55,468 nucleotides of DNA. Origin: Chara braunii. Lineage: Eukaryota; Streptophyta; Charophyceae; Charales; Characeae. Both the position numbers and the translations under genes were made by a program. The notes under the pieces are model-generated. The model was not told the origin of the DNA, searched no databases, and saw nothing but the letters and a program-made list of their open reading frames with translations. The stretch covers positions 418,895 through 474,362 of the forward strand of contig BFEA01000836.1 of the NCBI GenBank assembly GCA_003427395.1, given 5' to 3'. Below, piece after piece: positions 21,356 through 33,990 of this stretch. The first letter of the stretch is position 1. Each line of letters starts with the position of its first letter.

Positions 21356-22842
21356 TGGTTCATATTGCGCTTCATTGGTTCTTCGCAATAGCTATTGGTG
21401 CTTCGCATGAGGTGTGGGGCAGTGATACGGCAATGGCGTTGAACATTAGGCGGCCCAGGGTAGTGTGGGCGCGCCGGGGAGCTATGTGGTGACATATGGG
21501 ATGTATGCTGGATGATGAGAACTCGCTGATGTGGCATATTAAGCCGAAGTGGAACCGCATTCTGCTGTTGGTTGTGCTGAGGCAAAGACCGGTCATCATA
21601 ATTATTGCACATCAAGTTACAGGTGAGAAATTTGTGGTTGGGGGCAGCATTTATGAGGTACGTTGCTCTCTTCCTTATCTACCCTCTTCATCTCTTCTAA
21701 CCGTGAGGAGGTGAGTTATGTCTTGAGAGTCCTCTCATTGTGAGGTGTCGCGAGCGCTCAACCTTGAGAGTCGACATTCTTCCTGGGCAGCAAGCTGGTG
21801 GGAGACGGACGAAGCCTCTGAAGGGCCCTGGACGAAGCACTCGGGTCACGGTCACCATGCCAACCCGCTGGGACTAGTACACGCACGCTTGGGCTGCAAG
21901 TCCTTTGTTCTGCTGCTTGCGCAATAGAGGTCTACCTGGGCATGCCAGCCTTTTATGAGACGCTTACCAGACCGTCTATAAACATTTCTGGTTGGGGACT
22001 CGGATTGAATCTGGCTGTGATCGTCGTCCTGACTGCGACGTTAAATAATTCCTGAAGAGATGGGGGCGCTCTTAAAATTCCTCCTGGTCAGCCAGATCAA
22101 CTGGGTGTAAGGCTCGTTCCGTACGAGGGTAAATAAAAGTGGACTGGCTGGCATGCTCGGCAAAGACTTGGGGCATAGCGGTGGGCCGGATTGCACACCT
22201 TCAGACACGCTGCTCAAACCAGATGCTTAGGGATGTTGACACAAAGTGATTACTCAAGAAGGATACAAGGGGAGGGGGGGATTCCGATAACTGTTCACAG
22301 TGACACTCAACAGACTATCTGCCATCCAGTGTACATCTCCGACAGGAGATGTTATGTTTGTTTTTGATTATCGAGTTGTTACGGACTTGCCAATAACTGA
22401 CAGACGGCTACAGATAGACTAGATCTTTGCTGTATTGCAATCTGTTCTAGGGTAATCTAAAAATAGATTTGATATATCGTGTAGGACCTGACATTAGTTG
22501 TGGCTACATCACCTAACTATTTCTGTTCATGCCGACCGTGGTTAGTTGTGTATCATATACGGATGTGTGTCAAGCTAAGGTAGGATTCAGTGTGGATTCT
22601 AGTGTAGATCACACACACTGTAGCTCATGAGTGATGCAAGCACAAGTGAGGAGGAGCCGGTAGTGGACGACCGAAGGATTACTCATGGGACTACCTGCAG
22701 TCGACCCTTGACGTTCTTGGAATAAGGCCAAGGAGATGAGAGAAGATTGAGGAGAGAGGCTAGAGAGAGAGCAGCAACAAGGAGAGCGAGGGCAGCTGAG
22801 GATAGTGCTAGGGCTAGAATTTCAGCTAGTACCAGTACAACC
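21356..22842 (+). other. E2 leader
   Basis: About 1.5 kb between PBS and gag without a convincing frame. Short frames (21745-21927 and others) lack motifs. The length is usual for large plant gypsy leaders. Confidence 0.6.
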
Positions 22843-24520
22843 ATGGCTACCTCAGCTATGTCGCAAGCCTCTACACAGTCCTCTTCGTCAGGAGTCAGTC
22901 AGAGTGGGTCTCAAGGTTTCCACTAGCCAGATTGCTTCCTTGCGAGTCAGCCAGCAATCTCCACTTACGCCGGAGGACTTAGAAATCCGGCAGGCAGAAG
23001 AACTTCAGGATGAGTTACAACGGCAAATGGACGATGTAGTAAAGAGGAGAAGGAAAGTTATGCAAAGAAAGGCTAGACTAGAGAGTAGAGCTCAGGAGTT
23101 AGGCAGACTGGAATGACTAGATGAGTCAACATTAGACCCTGTTGTCCGTGTGCTGCGAGGCGCCTTACTTTCAGTGGCGGAAGCGCAAAGCGTTCAACAG
23201 GAATTGTTGGCTGATTTGGTAGCAGGCCAGAAACAAATTCTGGCTAAACTCCGGGGCCCTCGCACTATGGTGAGGCCGCCACAGTTTGCTGTAGTTCCCC
23301 CTGCAGCTGCGGGTCCATCTTCAATGCCGCAACGCACAGGGCAAACTTTCTCTCCCATGTTTGGCATCCCCTCCCCGGGTGGTTTAGTAGCAACTAGTGA
23401 TCCGGTTCATTCAGTCTCAGCCGTACCATCCACAACAGTGGTCACTACAGTCCCACTGTCCAGCCAGGCTCATGTTAGTATGCAACAACCTGTTTCAGTG
23501 GCTATGCAGCCGCTGCAGCAAGCACCTGGGCCCATGCAGCCTATGCAATGGATGCCCAAGATAGCTTTGATGAGTCCCAAGCCCTTCTCTTGCGATAAGA
23601 AGAAGGAGGACTTGGACACCTGGGTGAGAATTGTGCCTACTTATGTGAGGCATAAGCCCACAAGGCCAGAACAAGAAGTTGTAGTGGCTGCCTCCTTTTT
23701 AGAAGGATCAGCAGCCCGCTGGTTAAATGGCTTAGTGCAGCAACAAGGCTACGGTCAAAAATTTGATGCCTGGGCACAATCCCAAACATTGGAGGAGTTC
23801 ATATGGTCTGTGTACAACAGGTGGCATGACCCACAAGGGGCTCAGAAGGCCACTGGCGCTATCAACAGTCTTTGTTCCCGAAGGTTCAAGAATGTTAGAG
23901 AGCTAACGGACGCAGTAGAACGACTAATCGTGGTATCTGATGTGCATTTTGACCAGCAGGTTCTCCTAACGGATTACCTAAGGTGCCTATCTTCAGAGGT
24001 AAGGACCAAGCTGGTTGACGAAGCCTATGTTGAACAGCACACCTTTGCTTCTTTCAGTAAGAAATCTCTGGACATCGAGGCAAAGCAAGGATCTGCGCAT
24101 CAGGCACCCAACGATGGTAGGAAGAGACTCCCCCAAGATTGGAAGAAAAAGGGTCAGTTAATGTTCGTTGACCACGATGGTCAAACAACGGAGATTGACG
24201 ACTACTCAAATCTTGGGGAGTTCACAGAGCACGATGGGGGTGGTGAGACTTTAGATGGTAAAGTCGTGGCACCCATCAAGGAAAAGGCTAGGGGGACCGG
24301 GAAGAAGAAGGTAGGACGGTCCACGGGTCAGGGCGACCAAGGAACACCCGCATGGGTGAAGATTGGTTTAGACTACGAGGTGTGGCGTGACCGCGTTGCT
24401 AGGGGTACATGCATGAACTGTGGCAACTATGGCCACACGTCCAGGACTTGCCGCGGCAAGAAAGTCACAACGAAGGTAGCCCACCGACGCTCTGTTCGAG
24501 AGATGTGTTTGAGGCCCTAG
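22843..24520 (+). pseudogene. gag: E2 gag (capsid and zinc knuckle)
   Basis: The likely start is ATG 22843 (MATSAMSQASTQ), which hits a stop at 22924; the rest of gag is in the +1 frame, so one frameshift lies between about 22880 and 22920. A charged coiled-coil stretch (EELQDELQRQMDDVVKRRRK) follows, then TGA at 23114-23116. After a Pro/Gln/Met-rich linker comes the capsid core (PFSCDKKKEDLDTWVRIVPT to KLVDEAYVEQHTF), matching the retrotransposon gag domain. The end has the knuckle CMNCGNYGHTSRTC, spacing CX2CX4HX4C. Gag forms the particle and packages RNA. Confidence 0.9.
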
Positions 24521-24570
24521 AAGAGTTAGAGACTGAGTGGTCAGGGAAGGACCCCAGGGACTCTTGAGCG

Positions 24571-24930
24571 ATGATCAGTAGAGGTCCAAAGGGTGAGCAT
24601 TTCATGGTAGAAGTAGATGTAGGTGGCCGCAAGGCTGGCGCCTTCGCAGACATAGGCTCTACATGAAATTTCATCAGTCGTGCTTGTGTGGATAGACTGC
24701 GCTTAGGGGACCAAGTGCAGCGGCTTAGCAGAACTGTAGCTTCTACGCTAGCCAACAAGCCAAGATGGTGGTAAAGGACTACGTCAAGGACGTAGCCTGT
24801 TTCTTCTCCTATGGAGAAGGGGAAGTGATCCACAAGATCTCTTTCCTGGTTAGCGACGAACTGCCATTCGACATGCTACTGGGCATGTACTACCTCAAAG
24901 TCTCGCAACCACAGTTTGATTGGGATAGAA
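24571..24930 (+). pseudogene. pol: E2 protease, broken at active site
   Basis: The active-site motif reads ADIGST, then TGA, then NFISR; the family motif is D-S/T-G-A/S-T-R-N-F-I-S. The Asp is kept, the next residue is Ile and the Arg codon has become a stop, as from CGA to TGA. The flap-side hallmark [10 protein letters not shown] is further on in a different frame that starts at 24765. Both a stop and a frameshift disable it. Confidence 0.8.
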
Positions 24931-26142
24931 AGGTGTTGATACATAAGTTGCCAAATGGTAAGACCGTTAGGCTGCAGAAGTACAAGGCTAGCAGTCTAGT
25001 GGAGAACTACGACTGCATGTGCGCTTCGTCTTTCTATAACTACTACAAGCAGAATCTCGAGGAGGGCATGTACCTAGTGTTTGTCTCTGAGAAAGAGGAG
25101 GTCGTTAAATCACCCCCGGAGATAGAACAAGTCGTCGCTCAATATTCAGACCTTTTTGAGGAGCCCACAGGCATGGTGGAAAAGGAGGTTGTCCATCCAA
25201 TAGAGGTTGTCCCAGGTAGTAAGGTGCCTAGAGGACGAATCTATAGGATGTCTCCTGCGGAGTTAGATGAGCTTCGTCGCCAGCTCAAGGAGCTCACAGA
25301 GAAGGGATGGATACGGCCTAGTACCTCCCCTTATGGTGCGCCAGTCTTATTTGTTCCTAAGAAGGGAGGTCCATTAAGGATGTGCATTGACTATAGGGGC
25401 CTCAATGCCATCACCGTTAAGAACGCGGAGCCCCTNNNNNNNNNNNNNNNNNNNNNNNNNNNNNNNNNNNNNNNNNNNNNNNNNNNNNNNNNNNNNNNNN
25501 NNNNNNNNNNNNNNNNNNNNNNNNNNNNNNNNNNNNNNNNNNNNNNNNNNNNNNNNNNNNNNNNNNNNNNNNNNNNNNNNNNNNNNNNNNNNNNNNNNNN
25601 NNNNNNNNNNNNNNNNNNNNNNNNNNNNNNNNNNNNNNNNNNNNNNNNNNNNNNNNNNNNACTACTTGGACAAGTTTATCGTCGTGTACCTCGACGATAT
25701 TCTCATCTTTAGTAGGACTGTAGAGGAGCACGCTGAGCACTTGAAAACAGTGCTAGGCCTCCTGAGACAGCACCAGTACAAGGTAAACTTGGATAAATGC
25801 AAGTTTGGTTGCACCAAGATCTTGTACTTGGGTCATGAAATTTCAGCAGATGGATTGAGGCCGGAAGATGCGAAGGTGGCCAGCATACGTGACTGGCCCA
25901 GACCTCAAACTTTTACCGAGGTCAGATCGTTTTTGAGGATGACGGGCTATTATCGTCCGTTTATGAAGAACTATAGTACTATAGCTTCCCCATTAACAGA
26001 TCTAACTCGACTTGACACCCCTTGGGAGTGGACTGAAGAGTGTGAGGCAAGATTCAAGAAATTGAAGTATGATCTGACGCACTATGAAGTTCTCAAACTT
26101 CCTGATCCTGACAAACCATTTGTTGTGACCACAGACGCTAGC
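24931..26142 (+). pseudogene. pol: E2 reverse transcriptase, with assembly gap
   Basis: Before the gap: [20 protein letters not shown] and [18 protein letters not shown]. After the gap: DKFIVVYLDDILIFS, with both catalytic aspartates, then YLGHEISADGLRPEDAKV and the RT connection up to VVTTDAS, where RNase H begins. The 225 Ns replace roughly 75 residues covering GYHQ and the PFGLTNAPATF region, close to the expected length. Frames before and after the gap differ by one base, which may only reflect wrong gap size. A TAA follows DAS at 26143-26145. Confidence 0.88.
25436..25660. other. Assembly gap (225 N)
   Basis: Unknown bases inside the RT palm region of E2. Proteins drawn across it are not real. 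Confidence 1.
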
Positions 26143-26510
26143 TAATATGGCATAGGCGCGGTCCTTGCGCAACAGGAAGGGCCCAAGTTGAGGCCAATCG
26201 AGTATATGAGCAAGAAGATGCCATCTCAGAAGTTGGTCAAGTCCACTTATGAGAGAGAGCTCTACGCCCTGTACAGAGCGCTAGTTCATTGGAGACACTA
26301 CCTCCTAGGAAGTCTTTTCTATATGACGTCGGACCATGAAACTTTGGGCTGGATTAAGACACAGTCAGTCTTGTCGGACGCACTCAAGAGATGGATTCAA
26401 GTGATAGACATGTATGACTATCAACTTGATCCTATTAAAGGTACGTATAACAAAGTGGCTGATGCGCTATCAAGAAGGGCATATTATCTGGGCGCGCTAG
26501 TAACTGACTT
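26143..26510 (+). pseudogene. pol: E2 RNase H domain
   Basis: After the TAA that replaces the expected Gln of DASQYG, the frame runs on: YGIGAVLAQQEG, YMSKKMPSQKLVKSTYEREL, ALVHWRHYLLGS, TSDHETLGWIKTQ and NKVADALSRRAYY. These are the standard RNase H blocks of gypsy elements. No other break. Confidence 0.88.
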
Positions 26511-27999
26511 TGGCATATCTAATAACCTCACTCGATCGTTGGTGGAAGCCTATCAGGGAGACCTTGTCATGTCCGAGATCATTCGTAGATTCAAGGCAAA
26601 GGATAAAAAGACTTTGGATGAATTTACGATGGTAGACAGCTTGTTGTTCCTCGATAAGGCAGGGAATAAAACACTATATGTTGCTAATAGCGAGTCTTTG
26701 CGTAGTTTATTTTTAGGAGAGTGTCACGATGCAACAGGTCATTTTGGCTATAAGAAGACAGCAGCAAACTTAATTCAGAGATTCTGGTGGCCCTCTATGA
26801 TGGAAGATGCAAAACGATATGTTGAAACCTGCCAGGTTTGCCAACGGGGCAAACCAAGGACTCAGGCGCCGCTTGGGCTCCTCAAACCCTTGCTGATTCC
26901 TGAAGGTCCTGGTCAAAGTGTATCCATGGACTTCATGGATACTCTTGTGACCAGTAAGTCTGGAAAGAGACACATCTTCGTAATAGTGGACCGCTTTACT
27001 AAGTATGCAAGACTAATCGCTATGCCAGAAACAGCTAAAACTGACCACGTCATCAAACTGTTTATGGACAATTGGGTACGTGACTTCGGATTACCTACAT
27101 ATATCGTTAGTGATAGAAATGTCCAGTTCACAAGTGAACTGTGGCAGTCAACTGCTGAGCAAATGGGCACAAAGCTCCAAATGACGTCAGGGAATCACCC
27201 TGAGTCAAATGGCCAGGCAGAACAGATGAACCGGGTAGTGCAACACCTGCTTAGGCATTATATTAAGCCAAGCTAGGATGACTGGGACTAGAAGTCACCT
27301 CTCGTTGCCAGCCTGTACAACAATGTTGTGCATAGCACCACCGGTATGACTCCCAACCAGTTACATCTTGGTTGGAAGCCCAGATCCACGCTTGATTTTC
27401 TGTTACCAGAAAGACAACCTACTGCAGCACCTGGCAGCATAGAGTTTGTTGTCAAATATGAGCAGATGTTGCAGCAGGCCGTTGAACATATTGAGAAATC
27501 TCAAGATGCTATGATTGCATCTGAGAACAAACATAGACGGCCTTCTAACTTTCAGGTAGGTGAGAGAGTCTGGGTGAAATCATCTGAACTAGGACACGAA
27601 ATAGGGATCTCAAGAAAATTGATGCCTCAGTACTTTGGGCCCTGGGAGATGTTAGGTATTGTAGGGGATCAACCGGATGGGCCTTCGTACGTGATTCGCA
27701 TCCCTGCACACTTACGGACTTATCCTGACCTGTTTCCCTCTCGGAGATCTATGCTGCCCCCAACCATGGATGGCGAAGTGGACATTGACCAGATCGTCGA
27801 GCATCGAATGATGCCTGTTCCTCGACCATCAGGCAGAGGGCGACCGCCTAAACCAAGAATGCATTATCGGGTGAGCTTCAAACATCACCTCAATCCCAAG
27901 GAAGATTGCTGGTTCACACGAGAAGAACTCATGAGAACAACACCTCAAGTGATTGCACGCTATGAAAGAGAACGGAAAGGGAAGATGCCTGCGGAATAA
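26511..27999 (+). pseudogene. pol: E2 integrase with chromodomain-like tail
   Basis: HHCC zinc domain: HDATGHFGYKK and CQVCQRGK. DDE core: Asp in SVSMDFMDT, Asp in IVSDRNVQFTS, and Glu in HPESNGQAEQMN, so the catalytic triad is present. TAG codons at 27274-27276 and shortly after (WD, then stop) interrupt the frame. It resumes with HSTTGMTPNQLHLGWKPR, the GPWEMLGIVGDQPDGPSYVI DNA-binding part, and a chromodomain-like tail (VDIDQIVEHR to CWFTREELMR and VIARYERERK), ending at 27999. It inserts cDNA and likely directs it to heterochromatin when intact. Confidence 0.9.
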
Positions 28000-28040
28000 G
28001 AAGACTTCTTAGGGGGCTCATGAAGTTGAGGAGGAGGGAA

Positions 28041-29047
28041 TGCGAGGATCAGGGTCCTCGGTAGGCCTATGGGGCCCTGTCTGCAACCTTACCCGCCCTA
28101 AATGAAGGCGGGCCTGGCTTTTTGCAAAAGAACTTCGACTGTTAATTTCATATTTGAGGTTCAGGCATTTGCGACGCGCCAGTTGGTTGAAAGAAACACA
28201 GGCCGAACAACAAGGACATTTCCACGGCCTACCGGGCCTTTCCAAAGAATGCAGGCCCTGGCCGTGATTCGCAGCCTCATACAGAGACAGTTGGGCACCC
28301 AACCGAACGAGGCCCAGCATCCCAGTAGCTGCTGCATCCAGGCAGCCTCTTGGGGCCTTCCAGAAGCTTCTGGGCTCAGGCCAAGGCAGCCAGGCTGCAT
28401 GAGCAGGCCAACTCTTTCCATAAAGGAAAGAGCTCGGCCCTGGCTGCCTCATTCAGGCACTTGCATGCTGGGCGGCAGCGCTGCTAGAGCTTATGCTCGT
28501 AGGCTGCTGCTAGCACTGGGAGGCGAGGTGCAGCACATGCGGTCGTGCAGAGGAGGAGGGCGCTGCTNAGGGCAGCGCCATAGCCCAGCCACCATAGCTG
28601 GTGGGCTTGGACTACAGTGAAGCGCAGGGGTGGTCTTCGGGTGACAGAGAGGACAGGTGTGGGTGAAGTCAGGGGATAGGTGAAGGATGATGATGATGAT
28701 GATGATGTGATGGCACGTACCTTGTATTGGCGATTGTCTGCATGGGCGGCATCTTCAAGTACTTCGGGCTGCTGCTGATGTCAACAGTTGCATTGTCTTT
28801 TTGTAGTCTGTTATAGCTGTGTAGGAGTAGGCTGGGCGCTGAGCGCCAAGTGTGAGTGTAAGGGAACTGGACTCTTTTGTTGAGAGGAGAGAGTGTGCTC
28901 TCCATGGACATTGGTTTTCAGTGCTACGAAACTCCATTGGTGTATTATTGGTGCAATGCTCCTATCTGGACACGGTGTGACTATTTGGCTTGCAATGTGA
29001 TGGTGTTATCTGGGATTGTCATCTCGATGTTGCTTATTTTCCTTGCA
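28041..29047 (+). repeat. E2 3' LTR
   Basis: 1007 bp with TG...CA ends, directly after the purine tract GAGGAGGAGGGAA. Similar to 20309-21340 except for scattered substitutions and the single copy of the GCCCTAA unit. Confidence 0.92.
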
Positions 29048-29051
29048 TTAA
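29048..29051. other. E2 target-site duplication, right copy
   Basis: TTAA followed by TCGTTGATTG, which continues the E3 leader exactly as in the empty site of E4. Confidence 0.8.
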
Positions 29052-30066
29052 TCGTTGATTGATTGATTGATTGATTGTTGATTGATTGATAAGGTTACAG
29101 TAATTAGTCCACAAATCGCGAATTTGTACCTAACTGCTGAAATCAAAATTTTTTTCTTCTTTTTCGGATTTCATTTTCCCGCTACTTTGTTGAGGGAAAT
29201 CGCGATAGCGCAACACTAGAAATTTTCGATTTTCGAAATTTCGTGGCTGAGAGATCCGGGAATTTACTTTTATTTTTTTCAAAAGTTTCGATTGTATTCC
29301 TTCACGAAATTCCTGTTACTTCTGAAATTCGTTTTTCAATTCCGAAAATTTTTCGAAATTCGTTTTTCAAATCCGAATTTTTTTCTAAAAATCGTTTTTC
29401 AATTCCGAAAATCTTTCTGAAATTCGTTTTTCCATTCCGATTTTTTTTCCAGAAATAAGTTTTTAAATTCCAGAAATTTTTTTGAAATTTGATTTTCAAT
29501 TTCGAAATTTTTCTGAAATTTCCTTTTTTTTTCAATTTCGATTTTTTTTCTGAAAGTCGTTTTTCAATCCCAATTTTTTTTTTCGAAATTCATTTTAAAT
29601 TCGTAAATTGTCTTTTTCGGGAAACTTCTCTTACAAACGTTCGTTTTCAAACTGCGCATACTCTCCCTTAACATATGCCGAATTTTTTTCTACCTCGGAA
29701 TTTTCTGGACTTGCGGAAATCGTTATTTTTGTCCGTTTTCGCAGTTTAGCTATTCCCATCATCTCCATTTATTCTTTGAATTCGTTCGCTGTCTGAAATT
29801 CCAATTTTTTTACTGCTGAGGGGATACTTGGGGGGGGCCTACCGAGCTTGCAAATTCGATTTTTTTTTCTTTTTCTCGAAATTGCTGCAAGTTCCCAATT
29901 TTTTTGATTAGTGGCTCCTTATTTGGGTGACCCATTCGATCCCCACTCCCCTTCTCTCCTCCCTCACTCTTCATCCCTTCTCTGTCCTTCTTAACTGCCC
30001 ATTCCCTGTAAATTGCAGACCAGGTAAGTCCTCACGTTAGAAGCCCACGTCATGCACCCGCAGGCC
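29052..30066 (+). other. E3 leader (right part) with degenerate ~35-bp repeats
   Basis: The leader resumes with GATT repeats and is strongly AT-rich. Between about 29285 and 29610 a word like GAAATTCGTTTTTCAATTCC recurs roughly nine times at 30-40-bp steps with T-runs between. The same array is in the E4 leader (about 37490-37800). A polypyrimidine stretch and CAGACCAGGTAAGT precede gag in both copies. The open frames here are Phe/Ile-rich artefacts. Confidence 0.7.
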
Positions 30067-31604
30067 ATGGCCATACTTACTCGCTCAAATACAACCGAGA
30101 TGGATTAGAAGGCAGGCGAGACTGATGAGGCCTACGAGGCATGGTTGGCGGCCATCATGGCCGAAACCAAGCAGCGGGCAGACGCAGCGGCAGCGGCACA
30201 GAAGAAGCGGGAAGCAGAGGCAGAGAGACTGTGTCTGCTGGTCGAAGAACAGCGACAGAAACACGTGGCAGCAGCAGCCAAGGCCGCTGATGAAGAACGT
30301 GTGCGGCGACGCGAAGTCATATTCAGGGAGGAAGGTGCATTACATGCACAAGCCAAGGACTAGCAAAGGGAAGCCGAGAGCGGCGAATCCGTCGACAACG
30401 GGAGCAGGGTATCTCATCTGCTCAACCGTGTCATGGACCTCCTTGTGACTTGTATCGCGCAGCAGGAGGACATCTACTCCCTCGACCACACCAACAAGGT
30501 GTTACAGAAGTCGGTGGACCAGATGCTCAAGCGCATATAGCAGCTGGAGCAGTAGGTCGCCACCGCCCTCCGATCTCGTGGACCACGTCAATGTCTTGGA
30601 GGTAGACGTGGGAACACTTAAGAGTGGGGCACAACAGCTGCAACAACAGGTTTCTGCAGCGGTCGGCCCTAGCGCAACGACACGTGAAACTATTGCCAAG
30701 TTCGATGGGCTCCCGATCTTCTGTGACGCATCGAAGACCGACCCCATCCAATGGTAACGCCAGTTTGAACTCAAGTTGGACATCCACCACGTCATCGACG
30801 CGAACCGGCATGCATATTTGTACTCCCGCTCGGGAGGCGCGTGTCAGGCATGGTTGGACAACATGTTGTCCGCACATGCATGTACAGTCACCGAGTTACA
30901 CAAGTACATCACCTGGGAGGACCTCACGGCGGCATGGAAGAAGCGTTTCCAAGTAGAACCGCCCGAGCACCAGGCGATGGACAAGCAACTGACGTTTTCA
31001 CCGAACAACATGCCAAGCAGAGACTGGATTTCTAAGTTTCAACGGCTGGCAAGCACGCCCAAGTTGCCGATGAACTTCGACGACATCAAGCTTTACTTCA
31101 TCAAGCGATCGTGCCCAGCGTTGCAGAATACATTAACTGAAGTCGTCGAGAACCTCAACACAAGTGAAGAACTCTTCAACAAAGCCGCGCAGATCATCGT
31201 GACGAATTTGGCAGCCGAGAATACGGGCCACTCGTCAACTGTCGGCCAGGGCGCGCATCAGCATCGGCCGAAAGTGGTCGTGGTCGCAGCGGCAACGCCT
31301 AGCGACCGTTCAATTCTAAACGAGGCTGTTTTGTCTGACGAGGGAGACAAACTCGCAGTTGCCCAAAATGGTGGCCGCCCCACCAAAAGGACGAGGACGC
31401 GGCAAGACGAAGACGAACACCACTACTTCTTCTGGGCCCGGGCAAGCAGCTCAAGAGCAAGGACCTTGGACAACGTATGGGCTTACGGAGCGCGGGTACC
31501 TCGTTCACACCAAGTACCGCTATTGCTTGTGGTGCAACAGCTCAGCATATGAGACATCGAGCTGTCCCACGAAGGCCAAGGGTACCGCCCAGTCGGGAAA
31601 GTGA
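30067..31604 (+). pseudogene. gag: E3 gag
   Basis: ATG 30067 (MAILTRSNTTEMD) is followed by a stop where the sister E4 has Gln. Then comes an Ala/Glu/Arg coiled coil (AAAAAQKKREAEAERL), with a further TAG at 30361 where E4 has Trp. After frameshifts the capsid region starts near 30776 (AYLYSRSGGACQAWLDNMLS to SEELFNKAAQIIVTNLAAEN). The C-terminus is in a third frame and has the knuckle [14 protein letters not shown]: the zinc-binding His is Tyr here, while E4 keeps His. It ends in TGA at 31602-31604. Confidence 0.85.
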
Positions 31605-32639
31605 GCACCGCCGAGAGTGATGCGACAACACTCTCGACGCCTACGGAACCGGTTGCCGTACGAGTAACCTCCCTCGGTTCCGGGGCACATGCGGACGTCG
31701 TAAGTCCTCCCATTCTTCATTCCTTCGAGGACTATGCTGCTCGGCTCGTACCTTCGCTGAATTCACGAGCCCAAGGACAGGATGTATGTGCAGTTTCTTC
31801 TCCGATCGGAAGCGGCGACATTGATTCGTCTTCAAGTGGACCTTCACGGGATTCGGCGTGCACGTTCAACATAGAGGACTTGGACCCATTGACGCCCGAG
31901 GATTTTGCATGGCTTCCTCTCTCTTCCACCGGTTGCTTACCGGAGCCGCAATGCGCAACTCTTGGCGCTCATCTCCATACATACCTAGCCTTCTATGCAC
32001 CACCAACTTCGCTGACGGAGGACGAAGTCGCGGTGGGGGACATTCTTGCGTATGTGAGCAAGGTGGCCCGCGAGTTTCGCACGCAGCGGTACGACGACAA
32101 CAATATACCGCTCCTTTATGTCCGCATCCAAATCGGGCAAGCGTCTCGCAGCGCTTTGCTGGATAGCGGCGCGACTCGCAACTTCATTAGCCAGTCCTTC
32201 ATGCAAAGGGCTAGCCTTGGACCACAAGTTCGAAGGAAGGCACACCCTACGTCGATCAAGTTGGCGGACGAAAGAACGCAACAACTCTTTGATCACTACA
32301 TCGAAGCCGTCCCGGTTTATTTCGCACCTCATGCATGCGAACCGGTGACGTTTGACGTCTTGGACACGGACTTCGACATCATTCTGGGCATGCCTTGGCT
32401 TGCAAGTGCGGATCACGAGGTCAACTTCCATCGGCGGACACTTACGGTTCGCGATGCGTTTGGCGCCGAAGTACCATGTACTATTCCTCTCCCGCACCCT
32501 TCGATCCGGTGCCAAGTTGTAACAGCCAAATCTTTTCGGGCCACTTGCGCTTACGAGCGGACCGAAGAGATGGGCTTATGTTTTCTTCGAACCGTCATGG
32601 TAGCCGAATCTCAACCCACGGACTTGTCTTCAGACCCCC
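31601..32639 (+). pseudogene. pol: E3 protease, active-site motif intact
   Basis: Pol is in the -1 frame relative to gag and overlaps its stop codon. The first codon is GTG here but ATG in E4 (ATGA overlap). After a ~170-residue Ser/Pro-rich spacer the retropepsin domain shows [16 protein letters not shown] (catalytic Asp kept) and [10 protein letters not shown]. This domain has no stop. It is labelled a pseudogene because the rest of pol is interrupted. Confidence 0.85.
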
Positions 32640-33990
32640 GGGTGGCGCGGTTGCTCGACGAATTCGCCGACGTCTTCGAGTCACCTACCGGCGTGGTGCC
32701 GGATCGACCGATCTCGCACGAGATCTTTCTCGAGGCCGGTGTCGTGCCGCCAAAAGGTTGCATTTATCGCATGAGCGAGGAGGAACTTACTGTACTCTGC
32801 GCGCAGCTCGACGACTTGTTGGACAAACGCTGGATCCGGGCTAGCAGCTCACCCTATGGTGCGCCGGTTCTCTTCGTTCGGAAGAAGAACAAGGACCTTC
32901 GCCTATGCATCGATTACCGCAGTAACGCGGGACCTCTTCCTCGTATTGACGACCTTCTGGAGCGCTTGGGTGGCGCAATTTTTTTTTCCAAACTGGACTT
33001 GAAGTCAGGATATCATCAGATCTTGATTCGGCCGCAAGATCGCTACAAGACCACGTTCAAGACACGGTACGAGCACTTCGAGTAGGTCGTCATGCCTTTT
33101 GGAGTCACCAATGCCCCGACGACTTTTCAAGCGGCGATGACCAACGAGTTTCGTGCAATGTTGGACCGGTTCGTGCTGGTCTACTTGGACGACATCCTCG
33201 TCTATAGCCGGACCTTGGAGGAACATCTTGACCATCTTCGACGAGTGTTGGAGACATTCCAGCGCGCCAGGTTCAAAGCCAACCGCGACAAGTGTGAATT
33301 CGTACGCCAAGAGTTGGAATACTTGGGCCACTTCGTTACTCCACAAGGCATCAGTCTGCTGTCGGACAAGATTCAAGCCGTCCAAGATTGGCCGGAGCCA
33401 CGGAACGTCACGGATGTCCGATCCTTCGTTGGCCTTGTCGGCTACTACCAACGCTTCATCAAAGGGTACTCGAAGATCGCGGCTCACTTAACCAAGCTTC
33501 AATGCGAGGACCGACCGTTTGACTTCGGAACGGACGCGCGTGAATCATTCTTGGCCCTCAAGGCCGCGTTGCTCTCCGCGGAGGTATTGCGGATATACGA
33601 CCTGCTATTGCCAACACGTGTCACCACGGACGCGTCCGACTATGGCATTGATGCTGTCCTCGAACAACATGATGGCGTGGACTGGAACCTAGTCGAATAC
33701 TTCAGCAAGAAAGTGTCGGTCGTGCACTCCATCGATGATGCACGGAAGAAGGAACTTCTTGCCTTCGTCCACACACTCGAGAGGTGGCGGCACTTCCTCC
33801 TTGGTCGACGCCAGTTCCGATGGGTAACGGACAGCAATCCGTTGGTCTTCTACAAGTCTCAGAACACCGTCAACAACACCATAAACCGTTGGATGGCCTT
33901 CATCGACCAATTCGACTTCTTTCCCGATCACATTCCGGGGAGGTCGAACCGTTTCGCGGATGCCCTTTCACGGCGTCCGGACCACTGCAC
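32640..33990 (+). pseudogene. pol: E3 reverse transcriptase and RNase H
   Basis: RT blocks: [40 protein letters not shown] (short by several residues after DYR compared with E2), [20 protein letters not shown], then TAG at 33083-33085, MPFGVTNAPTTFQ and VLVYLDDILVYS with both aspartates. RNase H: RVTTDASDYGIDAVLEQHDG, ARKKELLAFVHTLERWRHFL, NRFADALSRR. The Gly of GIGAVL-type motifs is Asp here (GIDAVL). Frame is otherwise open from 31601. Confidence 0.9.

Larger units (their letters stand above)
20309..29047 (+). mobile_element. E2: complete Ty3/gypsy chromovirus nested in E3
   Basis: 8.7 kb: 5' LTR, PBS, leader, gag with capsid and CCHC knuckle, protease, RT, RNase H, integrase, chromodomain-like tail, purine tract GAGGAGGAGGGAA (28028-28040), 3' LTR. 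Both LTRs start TGCGAG and end CTTGCA and differ by scattered changes plus a ~25-bp duplication in the 5' copy. Inserted in E3, so younger than E3. Dead: stops in gag, protease, RNase H and integrase, a gag frameshift, and an assembly gap in RT. Confidence 0.93.
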